Positions 25,553-37,660 of a stretch of DNA of 64,000 bases are shown in pieces. Where the stretch lies: assembly GCA_022113835.1 (NCBI GenBank), contig JAILWY010000015.1:5094001-5158000 (forward strand), in the 5' to 3' direction. The position numbers were made by a program, and so were the translations under genes. The first letter of the stretch is position 1. Every line of letters starts with the position of its first letter. The notes below the pieces were generated by a model, which was not told the origin of the DNA, ran no database searches, and saw only the letters and a list, made by a program, of their open reading frames with translations. Origin of the DNA: Atopsyche davidsoni (taxonomy: Eukaryota > Arthropoda > Insecta > Trichoptera > Hydrobiosidae).

Positions 25553-27770
25553 CACACGAATGAGCCGAGATCGTCTCGAAAATAAAAAAAAAATGTGTTT
25601 CGACATCAGTTGAGGTGATGAAAAATTAGTGAAGGGAAACGCAGCGCTCGAAATATGGCGGAGCACAGTTTTAGCGAAAAGCTGTTTACAGAGTCACGTT
25701 CGGCTCCCCGTGGAATTTGCATATTTTAATATTCATAAGATTAAAATAAAAATCCTGACATCACTAGAGAAAAAAACGCTAAACGAATTCGCGGAAATTT
25801 ATGAAAATATTTTATTAATACACGGACCTTAACATCTTTTGCGAAAGGACCTGCGGGAATATTCAAATGTATCACTGTTTTGAAATGATCAGACAAATCA
25901 TTTTTTTTTAAACAAATTGTGTCAAATATATATTATATTTTCATTTACGAACTAGTAAAATATAACTTTATATTCCCACTATAGAACGTATCTAGAATCT
26001 TATCAAAATAAAGATTATTTCCATCGATAAATAAATATTCCAAAAAACACATCTAAAAATATAAGTTCTATTTAATATAATGACTTCCAATTAATCGACA
26101 CTTTACTGTCTATGTATTGCGGATTTTTCTGTTCAGAAGGCAAATAATATTCGCTAGATCGTTGTTTTATGATTTCAGAATTCAAAATATAACATGTGAA
26201 TATTAAACAAATATTGTTTTTCAATAACCATTTTGTTTTTATCGAAACTGTAAAAAGTATGCTCGATACATAAAGTAAATATATTTATATATTTATATAT
26301 ATATATATATATATAAACAATGAATCATCAACTGTGACATGCGTAAATTATTAATATTTTCTATTAATCCATATATGTTTGGTATAAACCACCCAGTACA
26401 ACAAATAATGTAAATAAAAATTATTTTCTCGATATATCGTGTATACCATAAGAAGGAATCATCAGCCGTGGCATTAACTAGAAACCGTATTCTTCAATAC
26501 TATTTACTCGGTGTTTATAGTTATCAATTAATATATTTTTAATTCCACCAGATTATTATAAATAAGGCAGTATTTGAAGTGAAGCTCGGTTCTATTTGGA
26601 GTTAATCTATGGACCTCGCCAGTATTATCCCTGAGGGCTAAAGTTTACACGAGTTCAATAGTTATCCCCTAACAAAGGAGACACAGTCCGGAGTAACCGG
26701 GACAATAGGCCGACCGCCCATAGAATTGTTTCTGATGGTGCCCGAGACAGATTAGGATTCAATTCCAAGATATGAGGCATTACCGAGGGGGTAGTATTGA
26801 GTATTTACGCAAATAAATAATCTGAAGTTTGAAATTATGAAAGCGGATAAGCTTTTTTAAAATTAAAATTACGAACGATGCGTGGTATAAATTAGTAGAA
26901 AAATTGCAACAAAAATATAAAAGAACGATGAATTAAAAATATACTCACAAAAAAAAACTGAATTTTACATTAAAAAAATAATACAAGTTTTTAATTAAAT
27001 TTACAATTCAGTTCAAATAATAACAAATAAAAAAAATCAGATAAATTAGTGCATATCTATATAATATAGTTTAGTTACGACCAAGTGTAAAGTTTCAGTT
27101 TTGTTTCAATATTTCTATTTATTAAACGATAATTTACGTGGTCAACGATAAAACATTAGGAAGATAACACTTGTATAAATTTAAACGAAAAAAATTGTTT
27201 TGAAAACCAGTAAATCAGCGACGAGAAACTAATTAAGTTCAGAAAAAAAAAAAACACTGCAGTAAGTTATTCGTTGAAAAGTGTATTCAAACAACGTATT
27301 TCTCAGCTGAAATAACCGGAGATTTATCTAGTAAAGGATTACTTCTATTAGTTGGTATTCGCCATAACGTAATCTGTGAGGGGCGGTATCTTTTTTACTC
27401 GATTTTTAAGCATTAGTTATAAAATAACAAACTATTATATAATTTGATATTTTTGTATAAAACGAGATTGTTGTTAATGATCTCATAACTCATGCCTCAG
27501 ATACTCTCTAATAGACATGGCTTTTGTATGGTCAATTCTGCAATGGAGATCTCGTAGAAATAGCATGGGGCCTGATCGAAAGAGAAATCAAATTCGCGTG
27601 GCCGGAAGAAATGAACTAAGTTGTTATATATTATTATTAATTATAATTTTATTTTATTAGTATAATTTTGTAATGTAATCATTCTATAGATATTAAAATA
27701 TTTGCTAAAATACAAGTCTAATTAATCACATAACACTTCTGCAGTATTGAGTACTATGTTATGAATAGAC
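25553..27770. other. AT-rich non-coding stretch with TA repeat
   Basis: AT-rich DNA including a (TA)11 run at about 26294-26315. A balanced patch at 26580-26790 has no recognised content. Confidence 0.5.
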
Positions 27771-28090
27771 TTTAGACTTATTCCAAAACTGTGCGTTGTA
27801 AACTCAGGCTTAGGCTTTCACGGTAATGTATCGTACGAAGAGTCGGCTATTAGGGGCATGATCGATAATCCGCCGTGAATTACAGCGGGATTAGAGTAGC
27901 TTGGCAGATGGCCGGCGGTAATTGATCGCCAGTACAAACAAGCCGCCGATGTTTGTCGTGACGCCACCACTCTGTATGGCACGACGCAAGCCCACACACT
28001 AGACTTGGGATCGCATTATAAGATGGAGGCAGGAATTAATTACTATTTGCAATGGAAGGCTTTGTGCAACGACCCGCTGACAGGCTAATG
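27771..28090. promoter_or_regulatory. GC-richer island 12 with paired TAATCC sites
   Basis: Contains a TAATCC at 27866-27871 and its inverse GGATTA at 27888-27893, 22 bp apart start to start, which is the arrangement that K50 homeodomain factors (Otd, Bicoid type) can bind cooperatively. GGTAATTGATCG near 27917 and GAATTAATTAC near 28034 add further homeodomain-type cores. Enhancer function is inferred. Confidence 0.35.
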
Positions 28091-28469
28091 AAACACCAAA
28101 TGTTCACACAAAATTTTAACTACTAATATTTCTGGTTTAATTTAATACCTTAACATTATCAGTAGGAATATTTCAATCTTACTAATTTACGCTCAGGTTA
28201 AATATGAAATCAAATATATGCATACCTGAAACAAAAATTAGAAACGTTAAGATAAATTGTTGATAATGTGTGTAAAAAGATCGCCGAAAAAGACGAAGAG
28301 AAACAGGAATCGGTAACTCCAGATACAAAAAGCAACAGGAAGCGGAAAAAGCAGTAAATCCATAGCATTCAGAAAGACGTGAAGTATTTACGACCCCAAT
28401 AATAAAAGAACACAACTGAAGGGAGGTTTTAGTGCTCTTTACGATAGCACATCATTGTGATCAAGACTT
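28091..28469. other. AT-rich spacer
   Basis: AT-rich sequence. A purine-rich stretch (gaaaaagacgaagagaaac near 28287) is present. Nothing was recognised. Confidence 0.5.
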
Positions 28470-28775
28470 GTCCATGGACTTGGCGCACTATAATCCGCTG
28501 GCTATAATCAATGTGCACTAGAACCATTGCCGGTGCTACAGCTATGGAGGACGTCTCAATAAAAACGAAGCCCGCAACGACCGTGTTGCTTGGCTCGGAC
28601 TCCACTCATTGCAGACATCCGCGGGTATTGATTCAGCCGACGCTCGGCCTGTCGGGTGATTCTATTACGGCTTTGTACAAGCTTCATCGATTAGTTTTGT
28701 TTGTTTGTGATTAGGATTTGAATGCAAGGGCGGCGACGTCTTGGGGGTGCCGCTTTCGTGTAGTGCCTCCATTAA
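28470..28775. other. GC-richer island 13
   Basis: Balanced block with a 67-codon plus frame and a 60-codon minus frame overlapping. No exon signals or domain. Candidate regulatory DNA only. Confidence 0.25.
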
Positions 28776-29330
28776 GCTGGCTGTGGTTTTTAGAGCATTT
28801 AGCTTATTTCTACATTTCAAATTTTGAAATAGTACAGTTGCATGCAATAAGTTGCATGTAACACAATAAAAAAAAATTCATCCGTCGTGTTAAATGACAA
28901 CAGCGTTTCAATTATTTTGAGCGCAGGATTTATGACAAGCAACAGCTGGTAATAGTTTTTCCAAAATTTCAGATCATAAATAATGTAATACGATAATGTT
29001 AACACTACATATTAAAGCATTTTTAACTATAGTTGGGTTTGACAGTTTGTCATATTTCGCTTAGCTATTCAATAGTTTTGTAGAAACAAGAATGTAGTAT
29101 GAAAACTGTAATCATCGAAATGAATGAATCGTCACGCGGAAGTTTAATAAAATGATACAAAACAAACGCGAAGTGTTATGTTTAGCATATCTAAGAAATT
29201 ACTCGGACAGCGAACAACACAGCATTACGTATCCTATTTTGTTATAATGTAGCCTCCAAATAGATAAATATATCGCAATAAATAATAAGAGGGTACAATA
29301 GTTAGGCGGTTATTAATATTTGCAAGTATT
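28776..29330. other. AT-rich spacer
   Basis: AT-rich with no supportable feature. Confidence 0.55.
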
Positions 29331-29600
29331 GTCACAAAGGAAGGGCTGAGTAAAGGGGTACCCTGTGGCACCCTCCATTAATAACGGAGCCGGGTTGGTC
29401 ACAATTCCCGGGACCGGCTAACGAGCGGTCTGCCTAATGGAGAGGCCAAGCCACCCCTCAGCGAGACTAATCTGCGACGCTCAATCACACCGACTACTGG
29501 TTTTTCACCAGATGCACAGAGATAGGTTTGACCGAAGTTTGATCAAAGATTGGGCATCCTAATCGAACCTTTCTCGTTCTTTAATCGCGTACTTAATAAT
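29331..29600. promoter_or_regulatory. GC-richer island 14 with TCF-type site
   Basis: The palindrome TTTGATCAAA at 29538-29547, followed by GATTGG, gives a back-to-back TCF/Pangolin-type CTTTGATC/GATCAAAG site, the DNA target of Wnt signalling. The surrounding 270 bp are GC-rich. Role inferred from the motif. Confidence 0.35.
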
Positions 29601-32600
29601 TGTATCGGACGTCAACTGACTTCTTTATTATGATCTCTATGGGCCATTTTTATTGTGTATGAACAGAACTCTCAATTAGGTATGGTTTAATAAATTTTGC
29701 GGATGCTCGCCAGTGGGCATAAAGCATTCGCTAGAAAAAGACGTAAGCGCGTTTGAGTTATACCTAGCCCGCTTTCCTGTAGCAAAATAACTAGCAATAA
29801 AGGAAATACCGTACGGACTCAAAGGACCTGCACAATTATCGATTTAAAAACCCGCTCATGAAGCATTTCTTGTTTGCGAGCGAAAAACGAAATTTTCGAA
29901 GAAATTAAAATTCCCCTACATTTCCCTATAAAATGCAAAATGCTTGTTTAAAAAATACTCAGAGCCGGTATTGTCACTGGACGTGCCAATTCACTAATGC
30001 GAGCGTTTAAAATTCTATAAAAATTTAGCGTGTCATAAATACAGATAACTTTAGATGTGTTAACTTTCACCTGAAAAGCAGAGGTCACCTCTTTTCGACT
30101 GCAATGCTAAATGTCCAGGGTAGGAAAAATAAAAAAATGTGAGTTCACCTCGGGGGCATAACTTTGTTTTAATGGCATATTATATTTTGACAGTGTTCTC
30201 AATGTTGTTCCTGAGATAATCAATTGCTGAGAAACTCGCCCAAAACCGCAAGCCAGACCCTGCCCCACGATATAAATAGATACTTCGAATTCACGGTATC
30301 ACCCCAAAGATGGGGACCGGTTCACTGTGAATCACCAATACATCATTTTGGATCACAACAAAGTGATTTCGCAACTTTTATTAAAAAGAGTAAAAAGAAA
30401 TTGGGTTTTTGTGTAGAATCAAAATAAAAAAATTACTATTTTCACAAAAATAATGACAGTTTCTACTTTTTGGGAAAATCTTATGTTAATCGTAAAACTT
30501 TACGTGCAAAGTGATTCCTGATCCATATATTACGAATAGGTAAATAAATTAAATATGGGACAAAAAATAGATTTGAAACGTTGATAGTAAATGAATTCTG
30601 TTTACGAAGTTACTATCAAATCGTTCCTAAAGTCATACCCAATTCAAAATAAAAATGATATGAAACCAAAAAAATCATCCTTCTAAAGACACAAGCATCG
30701 ATAAATACAGTTTTAAAGCATACAATACAACGTTTTAAAAATTCAAACTATTTGCTCAGTAGAGACTAGGGGAGACATTCGTGTCAAGCGCACTGAACAA
30801 TGACCAGAACCCTTTGGTAATTTAGTACTTGGTGACTAACAGTTGCATTAATATTTAAACCGCCTAAGGGATGAAAGGGCCGAGGGTGAGATACTGCCGC
30901 TTCACTGTAGATGTCCATAGTGTAGAGTTAAAGCTCGGACGAGAATGTTGACCTAAGGGTAGAAAATATCAAACTGTTATACAGTGTAATCTGAATTTTT
31001 GGACACAGAGTGGTAAAACATGGCGGTGGGGCCACCCGGATATTACTAACAAACATTACAGTGCAGTGAATTAAAAATCGTTACATAGAATTTTTAGCAC
31101 TAATATCAAAACACTACGCATGTATAAAACACATGTTAGCGCTAATTTGTCTAACTCTATCTGGACAGCCCTCAATATTTTTTTTATAATAAATTAAATT
31201 TAAATTGATACATTTTACGAATATAATAAAATATTTAATTATTCTGTATTTTTACCCAAATATGTATATTGTTTATACGATATCCTAGACATATCGACAA
31301 GAGTAACCCATAATTTTTTAAAGTATTTTTCCATCGTTTTATGTATGAATGGATTATTCAAAAAAAAAAATCATGTCTTGGTACATTTGTAAACTAAACG
31401 ACAAGAGAGATTCATATTAATTTGAACTAATTTACGTTTTAAAAAAAAACAAATATCAATCTCATCTAAATAAAGTTTAAAGTAAAAAAAAAATGTTTTT
31501 GAATTTTGTGTAATTACAATTTGCTTTTCAAATTATTGCATACGCGTAGCAAATATACTCTACACATTAGTTGTAAATGTTTATAAATACTTTACAACGC
31601 CCGTGATGCAAACGGCAGAATTCATGTCAAAATTCTCGGTATTACCATTCGTCAGTTAGTTAGAAAAATAAATTTAACCGACCTGTTTTGTTTGATTGAG
31701 GTTGAAAATATTTCACCGGGTTTCAACAAGACAGTGTTTATAATTGTTAGTCCACCTCCTGGACGTGGGAGAGATACTACTGACATCCAAAAGGTTAACC
31801 CATATAAGTTTACTCTTTGATATTTCGTACACCTACATACTATTTATTTATAACGCCCGTATGGCATGATTGCGACACTATATGCTTAAATTTTTAAATT
31901 TTTAAATGGGTCAATAAGATATCGATTCCAGTTTACATAAAAAAATGCATTTTTAGTTGTTAACTTTCAATAATGTGTATTTTTACTTAGTGAAAGTGTA
32001 TTTCAAAAAACCATGCAGTACTTTTTTAAGAGCTATACACTACCGGTATAATTATTTTTTTACAATATTATAAATTTAAAAAAACCTACTTAGATCTTTG
32101 CGTATAAAAATTATCAAAGAGTATCCATCACTTCACCCGTTCAATGATATTTTTTTATACATAAGTTTATTTTCTATCAGCTTAATGGTTAACTAAAGGA
32201 GTTGGTGTTCCCTGAAGAATGACAGACGATTAGCGTCATATCTCAAAAAAGACAGGAGCAAATAACCGGAACTAGTCAACTTATCTCTCCTGCAAAATCG
32301 ATCCCAACAAACTCATTCCCTTTCAAAGAATTCGCTTCTCATTTCCTAGACAACCCGAATTTATTAAAATCAATTTAACTCGTTTTTATATCAGGTACCA
32401 ATGGCGTGCAGTAGAAACATTAATGATGAAACCAACTCCATGAAATAAAATCACGAATACAAAGTTTTATTTTTCATTCTTGCTGTATTTTTTTAATTTG
32501 TGTGTGTACGATGCAAAAGAAAATAAATAAAAGAGGGTCGTTAAATTAGCATGTTTACTTTTTTATTATTTTTTACTTAAAAATAATGCAAATTAAATTG

Positions 32601-33090
32601 AGATTTAAAAATATTATAAACACCAAATGTGTGAACTTTTTATAACGATAATAAAGCGATGACTAACAAAAAACAAAAAATAATATGCACGAAATTTTAA
32701 TTGTTTGAAATTAAGTCAGTATTTTTTTAGGGTGTGCACTCTAATGCTTTAAAGTTAGAGGCTTCTGGGATTATTGTAAAGCAAAAGACCACTACTGAAA
32801 CTGATGAACATTCAAGAAACCTTTTGATGATGCGTCTTAAAACTCGACATGGACATGACATAATAATTCAATAGTTAGTCTTTGTAATTAAATAATTGAC
32901 CGCATTAAGTCAGGTACACACGTAGGATTTAAATTAAAGTTATTTAGCACCAGGGTAACTTAAATATAATTTCGGTATGATACATGCAGTGTACTGCAGA
33001 TTTTGTTGAAGCAACATAAAATATAATTTATTATTGATTTTTTGTGAAGACCGTCTCACAGGAAGTACGATTTTGCCTTTACAGGTTTGA
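29601..33090. other. AT-rich non-coding stretch
   Basis: About 3.5 kb with no recognised gene. A short hairpin lies at 30574-30622 (TTGATAGTAA paired with TTACTATCAA). Balanced patches occur at 29700-29840, 30850-30960 and 31735-31800. Confidence 0.5.
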
Positions 33091-33434
33091 TTGATAATGA
33101 TTTAAGTATATTTTTTCAAATATTGAAAATTGATTAAAGAAACTCTTAGAAAAATATCATCGTGATTTGTGTGGGATTTGAACCCACATCCCCAAGCTTA
33201 CATGGCCGGTGCATTACCAATTATACTAACGAATCACTAGTACTAAGCAAGAATTTTTAACAATCATATTCTATAAACGAAACAACGTACTTTTTATGCC
33301 AATTAAATATTGTGTGACTTGCAACATAGGATATGATTATTAAAAATTCTTGATATGAAATCACGATGATATTTTTCTTATAGTTTCTTTAATCAATTTT
33401 CAATATTTGAAAAAATGTACTTAATCATTATCAA
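33091..33434. mobile_element. tRNA-bearing foldback element, copy T1
   Basis: Outer inverted arms of about 77 bp (33091-33168 and 33358-33434) match with one indel and about three to four substitutions. A second inverted pair of 27 bp lies inside (33248-33274 and 33326-33352). A 73-nt tRNA-like sequence on the minus strand sits between outer and inner repeats in the left half only; in the right half the two repeat blocks are joined directly. The arms are homologous to those of T2 at 58069-58418, so this is a family. It could be two head-to-head tRNA-derived SINE copies, or a foldback element that carries a tRNA gene. Confidence 0.7.
33163..33235 (-). tRNA. tRNA-like sequence in T1 (anticodon position TGT), probably not functional
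   Basis: Read on the minus strand it fits tRNA numbering without gaps: acceptor GATTCGT/ACAAATC with one C-A mismatch, TA at 8-9, D stem GTAT/ATGC with GG at 18-19, A at 14 and 21, anticodon stem CCGGC/GCTTG (imperfect), five-base variable loop, and T-arm GTGGG TTCAAAT CCCAC with a perfect stem. The A-box (TAGTATAATTGG) and B-box (GGTTCAAATCC) match RNA polymerase III consensus. Position 33 is A instead of the near-universal T, which argues against translation use. It lies within the T1 foldback element. Confidence 0.4.
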
Positions 33435-33640
33435 AATATAATTTAACATAAAAAAGTTATTCTTGGATCTAACTTATAGTTAAGAAATAATATCTGGCTT
33501 GAATACATAATGACTGGCAGCTTCACAATTGCTTTATTTTGTTCATGAACGTTTATCTCTGTAGTTTTGCAACCGATTTGCAATTAATTTATTTTTGGGT
33601 GTTTTTTCTATTAAATAGTTCAGCCTAAGTAAATGATGCA
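33435..33640. other. AT-rich spacer
   Basis: AT-rich. No feature was recognised. Confidence 0.55.
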
Positions 33641-33650
33641 TAAGTAGATG

Positions 33651-33708
33651 CTGTTGGCGTGTTACCGTTCGGTTGTCAGTTGCGTCGCAGCGTGTGTAGT
33701 GGGCTTTA
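33651..33708 (+). repeat. Palindromic family B, right-arm fragment
   Basis: Matches the right arm of family B: a gttggc start, then gttgtcagttgcgtcgcagc and gtgtgtagtgggcttta at the end. The left arm is not recognisable, so it is a partial or old copy. It borders GC-rich island 15. Confidence 0.5.
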
Positions 33709-33960
33709 GGGGTCCGGGGGCGTGCCTGGCCGCCATGACTCACCGGTCGTGACGCAGACGTCGGGCGGGAGGGTCTCCGGCTCCGGTACCGGCGTGCCCC
33801 CGCCCAGACAGTGGCACGCCGTCTAGACGGATCGCGTGGTGCAAAAACATCACATTTTACACTGTCGCTCAAAATTAAAGGAGCGGTTTCTGGTATTCGC
33901 TCGAGGGCGGGTTTTGGCATGTCCGCGATGCGCGAAATATTTTACTGCCACATTTGAAAT
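33709..33960. other. GC-rich island 15
   Basis: A GC-rich block immediately after the family B fragment. A 125-codon minus-strand frame (33543-33920) runs through both and is therefore not a natural gene. Candidate regulatory DNA, possibly including further repeat sequence. Confidence 0.3.
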
Positions 33961-34555
33961 TGTATAATTCACTCTCGCCGAAATTTCGACCTAATTAACG
34001 CATTATTTATAGACTAAAAAAAAAACATTGCCTACGCCTGGGGAGAGAATATAAATAACGGCTTGATATCGTGGCGGGTTGGACGTTGGACATCCAAAAG
34101 GAGGACAGGGATTTTTAAAGCATGTTTAATTTCAACAAATGAAATTGCTTTTTCTAGCCTGCCGTGAATCACTTGCCATCTTGTCTATTTTAAATAAACA
34201 TGTGAGATTAGAGATACAAAAATGACAGAGAATAAAATTTCGGATAGTAGAACATTCGATCTGAAAAATTTTTAATTGCCAATGTCATACGTGTTGAATG
34301 AAATTCTTTCTCTTTGATTTCTTATCTTTGATTTGTGTTTACCTTTTAAAAAAGAACATTGATAATAGTCACATTTTGTATGACATATCGTTGTTTAGTA
34401 TATGTCCTTTAGAATTTGAGCATTATGACACGACCAGAGCTATGTTTTTCACTCCTCAATAAGTTCTGATTAACTGAAGATCGAGACGGCTTAATTGCGA
34501 GATGATTTTATACCCAGCCTTTTTCATAGTATATCTGACCAACCGGAAGAAGAAA
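33961..34555. other. AT-rich spacer
   Basis: AT-rich with nothing recognised. Confidence 0.5.
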
Positions 34556-34810
34556 TGTGGAAGCTATAAAGCTCGGGCGTCGTCAGGTGAGGTCGTTTCC
34601 ACCAGGTTCTGTGGAAGCGAGTGTCGTCTTGTTCAGGTCGGCTGCCGGCCAGGGACGACTCCGGCAGGCCTTGGAGGGGCTCCGGTCTGTGCCCGCTGAG
34701 GCCGCTGCAGTGCGGGCGCGTGAAATTAGGTTTGGTCATTCGGCCGGAGTCACATCCGGCACGGACTGAGGCCGAGGCGTGGAGGCACCGAGATAACAAG
34801 ATACTACTCA
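34556..34810. other. Unidentified GC-rich insert
   Basis: A sharply bounded GC-rich block in AT-rich DNA, open in three frames (70 and 79 codons plus, 95 minus). The plus frame at 34557-34769 has an Ala/Arg-rich C-terminal half. The abrupt edges suggest an inserted retroelement fragment, but no domain is recognisable. A regulatory island is the alternative. Confidence 0.3.
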
Positions 34811-35555
34811 CACTAACCGAGGGTCTAGTAATAAATACAAATTTGTTTAATCAAACGTAAAAATTAAATTGCATTTGTGTACTCAAGGTATTTCAGAAAA
34901 AAAATTATCAACTTTTATATATAAAAGAATTCAATAAAATTATAAAGTCGATTATAAAGGAATTAGTAAACGGCCATTGTCAAGCTTAAAGAAATTAAAT
35001 AAATCTACGGTTTTATCTTGAGAATTGGGTGAGATGTGCTTCTTATTTATTTAACTTTACAGCCGATATTTTAACGTATACTTCAATGATACAGGACCTT
35101 TTTTTGTTAAAATTACGATTGTATATGTATATGTACCAGATAATCACGGATTCATAGGCCGTGACACTCAAACATTGCTGGTTTTTCCACGAGTAAAATA
35201 ATTTTGGGCTCTAAATCAACAATTATATCGGTAACGAAAAGGATAATAATTTCATTTCATAATAAAACATGAAACAGTCAAGGTAAATCTTTTAAGAAAA
35301 TTTAATAGAAACTAAACAATACGAAATTACTTAATCTACTTTACAAGATTAAGGTTGATTCGATGTCAAATTGATAACGCAACTAACTAACAAAGGTCAC
35401 CAATAACTTGGACAATAAACTATATTTTTATTATTAATTGACGGACAAAGTAATTAAAAAATATCGATGAACAATAAATATTGGAAGACAAGACAATAAA
35501 TAACATGAACTTCAATGGCGACACAGCAAACATTAATATTACATACAAACAAAGC
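34811..35555. other. AT-rich spacer
   Basis: AT-rich with nothing recognised. Confidence 0.5.
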
Positions 35556-35665
35556 CAGGTAAATTCGATTCCTTCTGTGATTCGAATCCCTTGTTTGACC
35601 ACGTCCTGGATCTATTAGCTTACCAGAGCAAACAAGCGGCACACTGCGCCATGTCTGAACACACA
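35556..35665 (-). repeat. tRNA-related SINE-like relic
   Basis: On the minus strand a GGGATTCGAATCAC motif resembles a pol III B-box, and a ggtaagctaatagatccagg segment upstream resembles a degraded A-box and D-arm region. No full cloverleaf forms. It may be the head of an old tRNA-derived SINE. Confidence 0.3.
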
Positions 35666-36010
35666 AGGGAGGCCTTCGTCTTGGTTGAATTTACAATTCC
35701 AATACAAACTATCAATTGCTCTCGTCGCAAACCATTTGATTATCTCATATTCGATTTGGAGAACAAAGTAAATTTTACACAGATTAATTATAAAAATAAC
35801 AACGCCAGGCGGGAAGTCTATATTTCGAAGGCTTAACATGTGTTCGCAAATTATCTCGCGGTTGTTTTGATTAAATGTTTCAGTGAATAAATAGAAATAA
35901 CTAGAGGCAAATGAAGGTTGCGTCAGAATTAATATGCTACTATTAATTTCTATTTAATACCTGAAAACAAGCGATCTTATTCAACTGTATAAATATTACG
36001 GAATTCGGAG
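35666..36010. other. AT-rich spacer
   Basis: Mixed to AT-rich. The overlapping 81- and 74-codon frames on opposite strands are unrecognised. Confidence 0.45.
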
Positions 36011-36840
36011 AAAAACAATTTCCCAGAAGAACTCAGGTGGTGAAGGCGTTCAATCGTCATCTTCTGCGGCGAGTCCTAGCTTCCCCCAAGAACTGCAGCT
36101 ATCCTCAAAGATTTTCAGTCGACCGCACCTAATGTCTTTAAGTCGTTTTCAGCGCAGTCAAGTCAGCTGCGGTATGCCGGTCTTCTCCTTTCCTCTGGCT
36201 TAATTTTAGAATCAGATTTACGTACCCCGTCCAACTGGGTCTTGTTACTTTGATTAACTTTAATAAGGGGACATTCCAACATATATGCTTAAACTCATCG
36301 TTGTATCTAACTCTCGTAGTGCCATGTACACAAACCGGATCTAGCAATCCAATACTGTAAGACGTCCAAGCGCATGTAATTCAACTGAAAAAAATCTGCT
36401 CATAAATAAGGACCGTCTCAATGGAAGTGAACGGGTTTTACGTGACTGCCCACATAACGGCAGAGGCGCGTACTTAGAACTCGTATGCCGGCTGCATTGC
36501 ATATTTAAACACACAGAACAATAAATCCGTCACGTGCCTCAAATTAGGCCGGCCATCGCGCGCACAAAACAATACTTACCGCATTTTAGTGTGAATAATA
36601 GAGGAGCGGAACATCATAGCTAAATATAGTGAAACGGCGGTCGCGCGTCATCCCCCGTCTTTCCAGCGGGTCAATGCTCTCCGCTGAAATAGATTTGCAC
36701 GCTGCAGGGCGTGAACTGCCCACCTGAGCGAGTGCCAATAACGAGGTTATGTTGCATCCGACCGACTTGCAGTGTGCACAGCCTTGCAACGCCAAAACAT
36801 CATATACCCACACCGAGCATGCACCGTCAGCTGAGATGCA
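36011..36840. other. GC-richer blocks (island 16)
   Basis: Three balanced to GC-rich blocks (36030-36200, 36420-36580 and 36620-36830) separated by short AT-rich gaps. Contains TTACTTTGATTAACTTTAAT near 36246, a TCF-like core. No exon signals. Confidence 0.3.
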
Positions 36841-37490
36841 ACAACAAACAGAGAATATTCAAATATATGTTGTGAAAATCTATGTTATGGTAATGAATGA
36901 TCTTGCCGTAGAATTGAGAAATTGATAAAATATAGTTTGTTTTAAAGTGAAAATAAATCGTCATATATATATTCAGATTTAAAAAAAAACAAGAAACATA
37001 AATAGCATTAGAAAGCATATACTTATTCCAACGTTGACATAAGCATGGGAAAATCACTTATTTTTAAAACACCGCATTTATTGTTTGCAACCAGTTCTTA
37101 AAAAAGTTTCTTAAGACTAAAACCTTAGTTTACTTCCTCACTAGATGATTACAAAAGGTACTCATAATAAATAATACAACACGAAACTACACGACACAAA
37201 TTCCTTATCCCTAAATGACGTTCACTCTTTAATAATCTACAAACGTCAGCCTTTGCGCACGAGTATTTTATGATTTTAAATAATTTATTACAACAAAATA
37301 AAACTAATACTATTAACACATAAAAGAAAAAACTCATTCCCTTCGTAAACATCCCTTTATATCTTTTCAGACAAACAATACGCATTGGAACGAAAACATA
37401 ATCCCAGAAAACTATTACTGCGGTAACAAGGTAGTTAATTGAAATCCCTACACCCCTTAGAGCCTCTCTCATATCCTGAGTGCATCCGAG
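36841..37490. other. AT-rich spacer
   Basis: AT-rich. A 107-codon minus-strand frame (37149-37472) is hydrophobic and Ile/Val/Tyr-rich as expected from AT-rich codons and is not recognised. Confidence 0.45.
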
Positions 37491-37660
37491 ACGGGACCTA
37501 CCCCCATATACGTTTCAACCCCCGACATTAATATCCTGCAGTAGTTGGCGGTTTTTCCGCTGAGCCTTCTTCCCCTTCGAGTCCCGGTTACGGTTAGTCA
37601 CTGCCTGGCGCCAATGTTTCTGCAATGGTCACCGCGGAGGGTAGAAAACTCGGGCTGTGT
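37491..37660. other. GC-richer island 17
   Basis: A GC-rich patch that includes ggcgccaatg near 37607 and gtcaccgcggagg near 37629. Candidate regulatory DNA on composition only. Confidence 0.25.
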
